Shown in pieces: positions 1 to 8,221 of a stretch of 33,478 nucleotides of DNA. Within the stretch, counting starts at the first letter, position 1, and every line of letters starts with the position of its first letter. This DNA comes from Mesotaenium endlicherianum (lineage: Eukaryota > Streptophyta > Zygnematophyceae > Zygnematales > Mesotaeniaceae), in contig WELA01005647.1 in assembly GCA_009602735.1 (NCBI GenBank), positions 267,338 to 300,815 on the forward strand. The letters are read 5' to 3'. Both the position numbers and the translations under genes were made by a program. The notes under the pieces were generated by a model. That model saw only the letters and a program-made list of their open reading frames with translations, made no database searches and had not been told where the DNA came from.

Positions 1-140
1 TTCTGCGATGCGAATCTGGTGGTAGCCGCTCCGTAAGTCAATCTTCGTGAAGTACTTGGCTCCAACTAGCCGGTCCATGAGCTCATCCATGCGCGGCAGC
101 GGGTATCGATTCTTGATGGTGATCTTGTTGAGGGCGCGAT
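1..140 (-). pseudogene. Reverse transcriptase fragment of gypsy family B (minus copy), left of element A insertion
   Basis: The reverse complement encodes part of a Ty3/gypsy reverse transcriptase: the segment after VDYRAL, including YPLPRMDEL, a [12 protein letters not shown] stretch and the run-up to the catalytic region. The upstream part of the same domain resumes at 8942, so the two pieces were contiguous before element A inserted between them. The matching uninterrupted stretch in the plus-strand copy is at about 22985-23130. The rest of RT, RNase H, integrase and the 3' LTR of this copy lie beyond the left edge of the window. Identity as gypsy RT is seen directly; the split by insertion follows from the duplicated target bases at 132-140 and 8942-8950. 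Confidence 0.9.
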
Positions 141-860
141 TGTAATGAATCAGTATATTAGTGGATATAATATTCATTAAAATATAATAGTTAATGAAGT
201 TCAGCCCGTTGAACTTTAGTTAATAGTCAGTCTGCTGGACTTTACATAATTATTAGTTTAATGACTCGGCCGAAAGCAGCAGGCTAAAGTCAACTTAAGT
301 CAGCTTGCTGACACATTCTTTGACAGCCAGCTGACTTCCGTGCTCGGTAGCAGCAAACTGCCTTGATATGCATCTAAGTACGACATGCTAGATGAATGGC
401 CAGATGACATCCCCATGATGGATGGCTATTCGGGATGATGGGAGATGGCGGTGGATTTGGTTAACCGAGGTCCTACCAACGTGGTTAACTCCCGGGTAGG
501 CGGTGCCATCGCACTGACCGTTGAACAGTAAACTCATTCCATGTACATATGCTAGGCATTGCTCTCGAGTTCGGCATTCGGAAACGAGGCCAACTCTCCT
601 GTACAGCTTACTGAGAGTGATCTGAATCCAAGGCGAGAAGCCATTGATACGCACTGTCTTCTAACCTTGCTAATGTATGAGTTTACTGATTTGCATTATT
701 GATGCTAGTTTACTCGCATTTGACTTACGAGTATTATTCACTGCTAGTGTATTGTCCTTTGCCGTTTAACCAGTTAACGGATATTGCCATCAAGATTACT
801 TGCTGATATAAAGATCTTCATTAATTGTTAATCGCTTGTTTGGTAAGTCGATTCATTTCA
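141..860 (+). repeat. 5' LTR of element A
   Basis: Begins TGTAATGAAT and ends ATTCATTTCA, followed after one base by the primer-binding site. It aligns without net gaps to 8222-8941. It contains several short palindromes of the CAGC-NN-GCTG type (199-214, 226-240, 299-312) and a block at 466-506 conserved with the otherwise diverged LTR of element C. An 88-codon minus-strand ORF inside it is present in both LTRs and is not treated as a gene. Confidence 0.95.
843..848 (+). promoter_or_regulatory. Candidate 5' splice donor at the end of the element A LTR
   Basis: TG followed by GTAAGT is a near-consensus donor just before the LTR end and 47 bases or more ahead of the gag start. Joined to the acceptor at 6430 it would remove gag and pol and make the third ORF the first long reading frame. 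The 3' LTR equivalent at 8924-8929 is intact. A weaker GTAAGG also overlaps the gag ATG at 898. Use of either is inferred, not shown. Confidence 0.4.
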
Positions 861-861
861 G

Positions 862-874
862 TGGTATCGGAGCT
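862..874 (+). other. Primer-binding site of element A
   Basis: TGGTATCGGAGCT lies one base after the LTR end. It matches the complement of the plant initiator tRNA-Met 3' end (TGGTATCAGAGC) except for one G. The same 13 bases follow the LTRs of family B (17838-17850 and reverse 11188-11200) and element C (12825-12837). Confidence 0.88.
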
Positions 875-894
875 GTTATCACAGTCTTCTTTGT

Positions 895-2373
895 ATGGTA
901 AGGACAAGGTCTCAAACTAGCAACTCCCGAGACATGGAGAACCAGGATAACGAGAATGTCGAAAACCAGGCGGAAAGCCATGTAGCGGGAACCCGTACCT
1001 ATTCTGAAGCGGTAGCAGATACTGCAGCCATGGAGGCTGCAGATGAGGCAGCTGCTATTGCCTCAGTCGCAGCTCAGCAAACTGAGGGGGAGATAGCCAG
1101 ACTAGAAGCTGAACAAGTAGCAAAGGCCGCTGAAGATATACAAAGGAGGGAAGGACAGCCAGCTGACGAGCGCACTGTTGAAGAGCTTATGGCATCAAGG
1201 GCCAATGTTCTGAACCCACCTCCTGCCGTACAACTCAATGTACCCCTAGGTCAAATACATGACAGGCTGAATGCGGCAGGAATTGCTGCTGCAGGAGCGA
1301 GAGGGATTGTTGAGGACCCTACTCAGCGAATATATGCCAATGCTGCTGCTGCATTTGCTAATCTACCACCCCAGAGTGTAGACTTGGGAGCATTGTTCGT
1401 TCAGATGCAGTCGCAAATGGCGACCATGTATCAGTCCCAGCAGGAGGACAAAAGAATCATAATGTCCCTACTGCGGGACAGAGACCAACTGGGGTCTCAC
1501 ACCACTAGTGGTGGTGGCCGAGGGCCTAGTAAGCCCAAGCCGAAACCTCCCCAGGACTATGATCCTGAGGGAAACAGAAAATATTACCTGATCAAGTTTC
1601 TCGCGGATGTTGAGCAGTGGCTGGAGAACTACCCAGAACTGCAAGATTACGAGAAGGTCAGGCACACCGGTGCGCTACTGAAAGGCAGTGCCGCAGACTG
1701 GTGGCTTTACTGGAAGGAAGAGCGTAAGGCTCGGCAACTCGGTGACCCTACGTGGGTAGAGTTTGTCGAGAAGTTGCATGAGAAGTTTGATGTCATCAAC
1801 CAGCAGGAGAAAGCTATCTATGCGATGATCTCCCTGACACTGAAGCAGACCACTTCAGTTGCTGAGTTTGCTCAAAAGTTCCAAGAGAACATGATGAAGC
1901 AGCCTGATTTGCCAGAACGGTATAGGATAGCATACTTCAGGTATGGCTTGAAATCCGAGGTCTCTGGTCATTTTGCTGAGAAAAAGTATGAGAAACTGGC
2001 TGACTTGATCCAGGATGCTGACGCCTGGGATCAGCAGCAGTTCAATCACAAGCGCCAGAGTAACGCTTTGGTGTCTAAGATTGTCAAAAAGCCCCACGGT
2101 TCCTACAATGCAGTTGAAGGAGACCAGGCTGAGGATAATCAGGGTGATGAATATGAGTATGAGTACAATGCTATTCAGTCTAGAGGTAGAGGTGGTCCCT
2201 CTCGAGGTGGCTATGGAAGGGGTGGTGGTAGGACTAAGCCGAGACCAGCCTCAGCAAAATCTACTTGCTACCATTGTCAGCAGAAAGGCCACTACAGAGA
2301 ACAGTGTCCGGTCAAGCACCTGCCTAAGGTCGAGAGAAAAGACCAGCCTTTAAAAGACAGCAACAGTCAGTAA
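895..2373 (+). CDS. gag: Gag polyprotein of element A (492 aa)
   Basis: Structural capsid/nucleocapsid protein that packages the element RNA into virus-like particles in the cytoplasm. The N-terminal ~150 residues are Ala/Glu-rich and low in complexity. A retrotransposon-gag core follows at roughly residues 225-350, with a W-EN-YPEL stretch and GSAADWW. After that come a Gly/Arg-rich linker (about 425-445) and one CCHC zinc knuckle, CYHCQQKGHYREQC, at 458-471. The ATG at 895 is the first long-frame start after the primer-binding site. The stop at 2371-2373 falls inside a hairpin just after a TTTAAAA slippery site, so a fraction of ribosomes should continue into pol in the -1 frame. Length and order fit plant Ty3/gypsy Gag. 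Confidence 0.93.
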   Translation: MVRTRSQTSNSRDMENQDNENVENQAESHVAGTRTYSEAVADTAAMEAADEAAAIASVAAQQTEGEIARLEAEQVAKAAEDIQRREGQPADERTVEELMASRANVLNPPPAVQLNVPLGQIHDRLNAAGIAAAGARGIVEDPTQRIYANAAAAFANLPPQSVDLGALFVQMQSQMATMYQSQQEDKRIIMSLLRDRDQLGSHTTSGGGRGPSKPKPKPPQDYDPEGNRKYYLIKFLADVEQWLENYPELQDYEKVRHTGALLKGSAADWWLYWKEERKARQLGDPTWVEFVEKLHEKFDVINQQEKAIYAMISLTLKQTTSVAEFAQKFQENMMKQPDLPERYRIAYFRYGLKSEVSGHFAEKKYEKLADLIQDADAWDQQQFNHKRQSNALVSKIVKKPHGSYNAVEGDQAEDNQGDEYEYEYNAIQSRGRGGPSRGGYGRGGGRTKPRPASAKSTCYHCQQKGHYREQCPVKHLPKVERKDQPLKDSNSQ

Positions 2374-2390
2374 TCCAGTCTACTGACTGT
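2349..2390 (+). promoter_or_regulatory. Programmed -1 ribosomal frameshift signal between gag and pol, element A
   Basis: The heptamer TTTAAAA (2349-2355) is in the gag frame as T TTA AAA, the canonical X XXY YYZ arrangement. After a 7-nt spacer comes a perfect 10-bp hairpin with arms ACAGTCAGTA (2363-2372) and TACTGACTGT (2381-2390) and an 8-nt loop. The gag TAA begins in the 5' arm. Pol is open in exactly the -1 frame from this point. A second 6-bp hairpin (2405-2410 with 2415-2420) follows. Heptamer, spacing, stem and frame all agree, so the assignment is strong without an experiment. Confidence 0.88.
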
Positions 2391-5300
2391 GAGGATGCTA
2401 GAGATAGTGAGTCGTCACTAGCTGCCCTCGTAGCAGGTATTATGGGTCCTGCTGAACTGGATTCACTATGCATGCCTGACAAACAGATAAAGGAGACCAT
2501 CAGTAATATAGACGTCCAGAGAGTGCACACTCTGGATGCTCTTGTTCCACCTGATGTCCAACATTTCTTTGCTACGTCAGGAGAACAATGCGAAAGTCAG
2601 GAAAAGACAGTCCCCCCTATCCTACTGCATTGCATGATTGCAGGTAGGAAGGTGAGGGCATTTGTTGACGGAGGGGCGTCACATACTTTTATTCACAAGG
2701 ACTTAGTTAAGCTGCTAAGGCTGCCTACAGTCACCCAAGGGAATAGAAAAATATTCCTTGGAGATGCCTCAAGTATCCCGGGAGGAGTTATAACCAAGCC
2801 TCTTGAGGTCCAGTTAGGNTTAGGTTTTGGCATTGCAGTTCTAATTGAAACGCTTACATTTGAGGTACTCAACACTGGCTTTTATGATCTCGTGCTAGGC
2901 AGGTCCTGGCTTAATAGACATCAAGCTGAAGTGTGTTGGAGCAGAGGTACAGTTAAAGTGAGAGGAGCCAGTGATGGGCAGACTGACTTGGCACCCACCA
3001 GTGCTCTTCCTCTTGTCCTGTGTGGATGGCAAATGAAGGAAAAGAAGAGGCTTCCAGAAGGATGCAAGTTGCTGAATGCAATGGAGTTCGTCAAAAGCTG
3101 GAACCAGAAGGAAGACAGAATGTTCTGTCTACTGCTAAGAGAGGTACCTCCTCAACCTGAAAAAGTGGTTCAGAAAAAGGTACACCCTCCGGAGCACCCT
3201 ACTGCTGCAAATATTGTTGCTCAGTACGCGGATGTGTTTAATATGCCTCCAGGACTACCCCCTAAGCGGGAAGTAGATCATAGGATTGATTTATTACCTG
3301 GTAGCCAGCCACCCTGGCAACGCACGTATGGCTTGTCTTATTTGGAGAGTGAGGAGTTGAAAACACAGATTGCAGAGCTGGAGGAAAATGGTTACATTTC
3401 TCCCAGTAAATCACCGTACGGCGCACCTATCCTATTTGTTAAGAAAAAGGATGGCAGTATGCGGATGTGTGTGGATTACAGAGCCCTGAACAGAATTACA
3501 GTAAAGAACAAGTATGCTTTACCCAGAATCGAGGACTTGCTTGATACCCTGTCGGGCGCTAAGGTGTTCAGTAAGATAGATCTCAAGAGTGATTATCATC
3601 AAATCAGAATTGCTGAGGGGGATGAACACAAGACTGCTTTCCGCACACGTTATGGACACTATGAGTTCAACGTGATGCCATTTGGACTGACTAATGCTCC
3701 TGCTACCTTTATGGGTGCTATGAATGACATTTTCAGACCTTATTTGGATAAGTTTGTGCAAGTTTTCCTGGATGATATTTTAATTTTCTCTAAAGATGAA
3801 GCTCAGCACACTGAACACTTAAAGAAAGTGCTGGACACTCTTCGGAAAAATCACTTATATGCTAAAATGAGCAAGTGTGATTTCTTTGAGGAAAGTATTG
3901 AATTCTTAGGCCACGTTGTCAGTAAAGAGGGCATCAGTGTGGATCCTAAGAAAGTCCAGACCATAAGGGACTGGCCAGTACCACAGTCTGTCTCTGAAGT
4001 TAGATCCTTCCTCGGGTTGGCTAACTACTATAGGAGATTTATTGAGAATTATTCCACAAAGGCCAGTAAACTGACTGACCTTACTAAGAAAGACATCGGG
4101 TATGTGTGGGGGGAAGAGCAGCAGGCTGCCTTCCAGACCCTTAAAGATGCCCTTTGTTCTGCCCCAGTGCTAGCCGTGTATGACCCCAGCAAACCGGTGC
4201 AGGTGGTTACTGATGCCTCTGATTTTGCCATGGGTGCTATTTTGTTGCAGCCTGCTGACAAAACCACAAAGGATGGTAAGGTACGGCAGGAGTGGCATCC
4301 TGTGTTGTATGAGTCTATGAAATTTAATCCAGCGGAGATTAATTACTCAGTGCATGATAAAGAGCTGCTAGCTATCATTCATGTACTCAAACAGTGGAGA
4401 GCATACTTACATGGTAAAGCTTTTAAGGTGATTACAGATCATCTAGCTCTGACCCACTTTCAGAAGAAGTCCAAGCTGTCGAGGAGGGAGAACCGCTGGA
4501 GCCAGATGCTGGAGCAGTTCCAAGTCCAGATCGACTACAAACCAGGGAAGTTGAATCCTGCTGATGCACTCTCTAGAAGACCTGACTTGCAAGAAAGGAA
4601 CTTTAGTCAGCATGCTGTAGATAAAGTCCTGTGTGCACTCACTTCACTAAAGGTGAAAAAGTCCTTCCTTGAACAACTTAGGAAAGCCTACCTTTCTGAC
4701 CCAACATTTGAGCCCAGCCCCACTACTGGTGTGTGTCGTGCTACTGCACTCGGGTATAAGCTCAAGGGAGGGGTCTGGGTGACTGAAACCACTTCAGGCA
4801 GGCTGAAGCTGGTCATTCCTAATAACTTGGAAATAAGGTCTCTCTTACTGAGTCAAGCTCATGACAGTCTCCTGGGTGGACATTTGGGGCAGGCCAAAAC
4901 TGTTGGCAAACTGGCAAAACATTATCATTGGGAGGGGTTACCCCGGGAGGTCTTGAAATATGTCAAGTCCTGTGACCAGTGTCAGAGAAATAAGTCTCGG
5001 CACACACCACCCGGAGGTCTCTTGCAACCGCTACCCATCCCAGCGGGACGCTGGGAAACTATATCCATGGACTGGGTGGTCTCACTACCAAGAACTGCCA
5101 ACGGGCATGATTCAATACTGGTAGTCGTGGATAAACTGACAAAAATGGTCATTTTTATCCCCACAACTGTCAAAGTGACTGCACTCGAAACAGCGAGACA
5201 GTTTTACAACCATGTAGTATGCCAACATGGGCTCCCTTCTAATATCATCTCAGACAGAGACTCAAAATTCACCTCTAAGTTCTGGAGAGCTTTAATGGGG

Positions 5301-6164
5301 TTAATGGGAGTCAAACAGCTGCTCAGCACAGCAAACCACCCTCAGACTGATGGGCAGACTGAAAGAACTAACCGAGTTCTGCAGGAGGTGCTGAGAGCAT
5401 ATATTAACCAAAAACAAGATAATTGGGATGACCTGTTGCCTCAAATTCAGTTTGCGGTCAACAGTGCGGTGCACGCGTCAACGGGCAAAACTCCTTTTGA
5501 ACTCAGCCTGGGTAGAGTCCCTAAGTCTCCTCTAGATGTGCTAGGGGAATCTTTAACTCACCCTGAAGGGATTGACAACCCGGTCTCCCTCCAGTTAACT
5601 CAGGAGTTTGCTGACACCCTGTCAGAAGTCCAACGAAACTTGCACACGGCCCAAGAAAACCAACAAAAATACGCTAATCAACACCGTCGGGAACTGACAT
5701 TTTCCAAGGGGGATTTAGTCAAACTGCATTCTCAGCACCTGTACCTCCCTGGTGTGGTCAAGAAAAAGCTTGGCCCTGTCTGGGTCGGTCCATATTCGGT
5801 GGTCCGTCGTGTCGGTCAGAATGCTTACAAACTGAACATGTCAGCTGAATACAAGGGGCACCCGGTCTTTAATGTCTCCTTCCTGGAACCGTACATCAAA
5901 GGTGATACACTGTTCACAGGTCGGTTCCCTGTCCAACCGGGACCGGTCCCCGCTGTCCGGGACGGCGACCCTGAGGAATATGAGGTCGATGAGATTTTAG
6001 ACGCTCGCTCGGTCCGTCGATCGTCTAAATATGTCATGAAATACCTCATTCGATGGAAGGGTTACGATGCCTCTGGGGACACTTGGGAGTTTAAGGACCA
6101 CTTGACCAATGCCAAAGGGGCGTTGACACGGTTCCACCTTCGGGCCGCTGGAGTCCCTCCATAA
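2355..6164 (+). CDS. pol: Pol polyprotein of element A: PR-RT-RNaseH-IN-chromodomain
   Basis: Copies element RNA to DNA and integrates it. The frame is open from the slippery site; the first ATG is at 2442, and residues below count from it. Protease: FVDGGAS with D76 (DGG instead of the usual DS/TG). RT: catalytic FLDD at about 442-445. RNase H: VTDAS with D591. Integrase: an HHCC zinc finger (about 800-850), then D877, D938 and E974, with 35 residues between the last two (D35E) and [10 protein letters not shown] around the Glu. C-terminal chromodomain: about 1178-1235, with YLIRWKGY and W-F aromatic residues, typical of chromoviruses that target marked chromatin. One N gives an unknown residue near 126. 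Expression is most likely as a Gag-Pol fusion by -1 frameshifting. Confidence 0.95.
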   Translation, partial: RQQQSVIQSTDCEDARDSESSLAALVAGIMGPAELDSLCMPDKQIKETISNIDVQRVHTLDALVPPDVQHFFATSGEQCESQEKTVPPILLHCMIAGRKVRAFVDGGASHTFIHKDLVKLLRLPTVTQGNRKIFLGDASSIPGGVITKPLEVQLXLGFGIAVLIETLTFEVLNTGFYDLVLGRSWLNRHQAEVCWSRGTVKVRGASDGQTDLAPTSALPLVLCGWQMKEKKRLPEGCKLLNAMEFVKSWNQKEDRMFCLLLREVPPQPEKVVQKKVHPPEHPTAANIVAQYADVFNMPPGLPPKREVDHRIDLLPGSQPPWQRTYGLSYLESEELKTQIAELEENGYISPSKSPYGAPILFVKKKDGSMRMCVDYRALNRITVKNKYALPRIEDLLDTLSGAKVFSKIDLKSDYHQIRIAEGDEHKTAFRTRYGHYEFNVMPFGLTNAPATFMGAMNDIFRPYLDKFVQVFLDDILIFSKDEAQHTEHLKKVLDTLRKNHLYAKMSKCDFFEESIEFLGHVVSKEGISVDPKKVQTIRDWPVPQSVSEVRSFLGLANYYRRFIENYSTKASKLTDLTKKDIGYVWGEEQQAAFQTLKDALCSAPVLAVYDPSKPVQVVTDASDFAMGAILLQPADKTTKDGKVRQEWHPVLYESMKFNPAEINYSVHDKELLAIIHVLKQWRAYLHGKAFKVITDHLALTHFQKKSKLSRRENRWSQMLEQFQVQIDYKPGKLNPADALSRRPDLQERNFSQHAVDKVLCALTSLKVKKSFLEQLRKAYLSDPTFEPSPTTGVCRATALGYKLKGGVWVTETTSGRLKLVIPNNLEIRSLLLSQAHDSLLGGHLGQAKTVGKLAKHYHWEGLPREVLKYVKSCDQCQRNKSRHTPPGGLLQPLPIPAGRWETISMDWVVSLPRTANGHDSILVVVDKLTKMVIFIPTTVKVTALETARQFYNHVVCQHGLPSNIISDRDSKFTSKFWRALMGLMGVKQLLSTANHPQTDGQTERTNRVLQEVLRAYINQKQDNWDDLLPQIQFAVNSAVHASTGKTPFELSLGRVPKSPLDVLGESLTHPEGIDNPVSLQLTQEFADTLSEVQRNLHTAQENQQKYANQHRRELTFSKGDLVKLHSQHLYLPGVVKKKLGPVWVGPYSVVRRVGQNAYKLNMSAEYKGHPVFNVSFLEPYIKGDTLFTGRFPVQPGPVPAVRDGDPEEYEVDEILDARSVRRSSKYVMKYLIRWKGYDASGDTWEFKDHLTNAKGALTRFHLRAAGVPP

Positions 6165-6191
6165 CTGTCATTTCAGTTGACACGGGAAGGT

Positions 6192-6226
6192 GACAGGCGG
6201 TCCTGTCTCCATTTAAGTTGGAGGGG
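6192..6226 (+). other. Internal hairpin plus polypurine-tract-like module after pol, element A
   Basis: GACAGG and CCTGTC (6192-6197 and 6202-6207) form a 6-bp stem with a 4-nt loop, followed three bases later by ATTTAAGTTGGAGGGG (6211-6226). This is nearly the same purine-rich sequence that precedes the 3' LTR (8205-8220). It begins 28 bases after the pol stop, where a simpler gypsy element would have its own PPT. It could act as a second plus-strand primer or be a relic of the former 3' end. Confidence 0.65.
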
Positions 6227-6400
6227 AAAATATATGACAGTTAGTGAGCGAGAGCGATAAAAACACACTCATACGTTTATGTGTAGCGCATCGCAACTAC
6301 GTCAACTTTTAGCAATCATCCTGTAAGGTAAACAGCAGCGAAGCCACTATACTAAATACTAACATACTTCCTGCAATCCCTATGACAAAGGTCCATATCC

Positions 6401-6431
6401 TACTAACTTGTGCCCTGGTTACATGTGCAGG
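6401..6431 (+). promoter_or_regulatory. Candidate branch point and 3' splice acceptor ahead of ORF3, element A
   Basis: TACTAAC (6401-6407) is a perfect branch-point consensus. It is followed 24 bases later by a TGCAG acceptor (ending 6430) and then G-ATG, so the ORF3 start would be the second base of the exon. The region between is moderately pyrimidine-rich. With a donor at 843 this would give a spliced subgenomic mRNA. Motif and spacing are seen; use is inferred. Confidence 0.5.
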
Positions 6432-8108
6432 ATGGCGCCCACCACACAAAAGGAGGACAGAAAGCGCAAGGCAGAAGAAGCCAGGAGGACAATGGAGCAA
6501 TACCAGAAGGAGCTGGCGGCGACGTCCCTCACCAGGAGAGAACAAGAAAGGGTCCGCAAACAACAAGAGGCGGCAGAAGAGGCACAGAGGAAGAAGGATC
6601 AGGAAGCGGAAAACCTCAGGAAGGCTGAGGAGGAGAGACAGAAGAAACAGCAAGAAGAAGCGGCAGCGGCAGAAGAGGAGAAAAGAAAAAAGATTGAAGC
6701 GGACAGACAGAAGAGCTTGGCCACTTACAGGTATACTGTGGTGGGTGGCCAAAACTTCGATAACCTGAAGGAAGCATTGCTGGCAGCCCAGGAGATCAAC
6801 AGGCTGGAACAGACAACACTGCTACAGAAGGAAGGAGCTACAGCACTGGACAGGTACATCGAGACACACACCGGCGTGGTCCTTTACGAAGATTATGCTA
6901 AGATGGTGGGCTATACAGCAGAGCAGGCCCGGTATCTCGCAGATGATTCAGAGGACAAGCCGGTCCCCATACCGGGAATAGTGGGAGATCAGAGACTCAT
7001 CCGGATGGTGAGCATGCGGCCCGATAGCTTTAAGGATACGGTATTCTACCTCACACTCCTGCCAGCTTACAATGAAGTTGAGAGAAGGAGCTGGGAGTAC
7101 TTGGCCAGGGAAGCAGGACAGCAGATGTTCTCTCCCCACTGGTTCCCGTGTAAACTGAGGAAGGCTGAGCACGGACCCCAGTACTACCAGCAGCCAACAG
7201 ACTGGAGGTGGATGACCGTCACAAATAAGAAGCAGGAGTGTGACCGAGCCCAACCGGATGACTTCCACTATGGCCTAGACGGCTATCTCATCCTACCACC
7301 TCACATTGCCCCTTGGGACCCCAGGCTGAATGGATGCCTGAGCAATATGAATGCAGAGACCAAGGAACATAGGAGGAGGGGAAGAGAGTACTTCTCTAAG
7401 GGAAAGCATGCCTTTGTCAAATGGGCAAAGAATGCAGGCCGGATAGATATCAGTAGGCTGAAGGCCAAGCAACCTCCAGCGCGCCCTAAGAAAGGGAGGT
7501 CGGTAGACTACTCCATGTCTACTAGGGAGCAGGACGACTTAGTGGACGAGACCCCTACTCTCTCCGAGGAGGAGGATGAGGAGGATGAGGAAGAAGAACA
7601 AGGCAGAGGAGAAGCATCAGCAGCAGGTACTCAGGATACCCAGGGACAGGCAGTGGCACTTCCTAAAGAACCACGATCAGGTGTGTGGAATGTGATCCCC
7701 GTTATGGCGACAACTGGACCCCGCGCTCGCTCCCCCAGCCCACCTGCCCAAGCAGGGGAAGAAGCTGATCTGACTGTACTGGGCAGCAGACACAGACAGA
7801 AATCCCCAGAGGACAGGGGTGCCAGAAGAGGGACACGCGGGTGGGCCAGAGGTATGCCAGCCTCCCCCTCCGCTCAGGGGCATGTACCTCTAGCCAATGT
7901 ATTTCAGCATCCTACTGGAATGCCTGTCTATGTGGGAATCAACACCCAAGTGGTTGAAGAGCAGGCCACCATCCTCCGTTCTCCTCGAGGGCCAACTTTA
8001 GAGCAAACAGGGTTCTTTAGAAGGCCAGCTGACAGACCTAGAGGGCTGTCCAGATCTAGGTCCAGATCTCCGTCTCCTGATCCTGAAGCCCCAGGAACAA
8101 CCCCTTAA
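6432..8108 (+). CDS. ORF3 of element A: accessory protein of unknown function (558 aa)
   Basis: I do not recognise this protein. From ATG 6432: residues about 5-100 are a charged Glu/Lys/Arg/Gln-rich stretch that should form a long coiled coil. Residues about 105-345 look globular, with many Trp/Tyr and motifs such as HWFPCKL and WRWMTV. Near 375-392 is an acidic run of Glu/Asp. The tail is Pro/Ser/Arg-rich and ends in an SRSRSRSPSP-type stretch. There is no signal peptide and no membrane segment, so it is not a typical envelope protein despite its env position between pol and the 3' LTR. The mix of coiled coil, acidic patch and RS tail suggests a nuclear or nucleic-acid-associated role, which is only inference. 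ATG 6423 in the same frame is the alternative start if the RNA is unspliced. The frame is fully open across 1.7 kb, which argues for recent function. Confidence 0.75.
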   Translation: MAPTTQKEDRKRKAEEARRTMEQYQKELAATSLTRREQERVRKQQEAAEEAQRKKDQEAENLRKAEEERQKKQQEEAAAAEEEKRKKIEADRQKSLATYRYTVVGGQNFDNLKEALLAAQEINRLEQTTLLQKEGATALDRYIETHTGVVLYEDYAKMVGYTAEQARYLADDSEDKPVPIPGIVGDQRLIRMVSMRPDSFKDTVFYLTLLPAYNEVERRSWEYLAREAGQQMFSPHWFPCKLRKAEHGPQYYQQPTDWRWMTVTNKKQECDRAQPDDFHYGLDGYLILPPHIAPWDPRLNGCLSNMNAETKEHRRRGREYFSKGKHAFVKWAKNAGRIDISRLKAKQPPARPKKGRSVDYSMSTREQDDLVDETPTLSEEEDEEDEEEEQGRGEASAAGTQDTQGQAVALPKEPRSGVWNVIPVMATTGPRARSPSPPAQAGEEADLTVLGSRHRQKSPEDRGARRGTRGWARGMPASPSAQGHVPLANVFQHPTGMPVYVGINTQVVEEQATILRSPRGPTLEQTGFFRRPADRPRGLSRSRSRSPSPDPEAPGTTP

Positions 8109-8185
8109 GGTGACACGCTGAAGAGGCAGTCAGTAAGGGAGGCTGGTCAGGTTCAGTTCCCTTATTTAAAATTTCTGCAGTTTAA

Positions 8186-8221
8186 TGTTGTCGAGGCGAC
8201 AACAAGTTAAGTTGGAGGGAT
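8186..8221 (+). other. 3' hairpin and polypurine tract of element A
   Basis: Perfect 8-bp arms TGTTGTCG (8186-8193) and CGACAACA (8197-8204) enclose a 3-nt loop, followed directly by AGTTAAGTTGGAGGGA (8205-8220). One T later the 3' LTR begins. Position next to the LTR and purine content fit the plus-strand primer site; the hairpin is an added conserved feature shared with element C. Confidence 0.85.

Noticed and set aside
388..654. 88-aa minus-strand ORF, repeated at 8469-8735
   Set aside because: Lies wholly in the element A LTR and is duplicated only because the LTR is; no domain and no independent support.
6432..8108. ORF3 as an envelope glycoprotein
   Set aside because: No signal peptide, membrane anchor or glycoprotein-like Cys pattern; charged coiled coil and RS tail argue for an intracellular protein.
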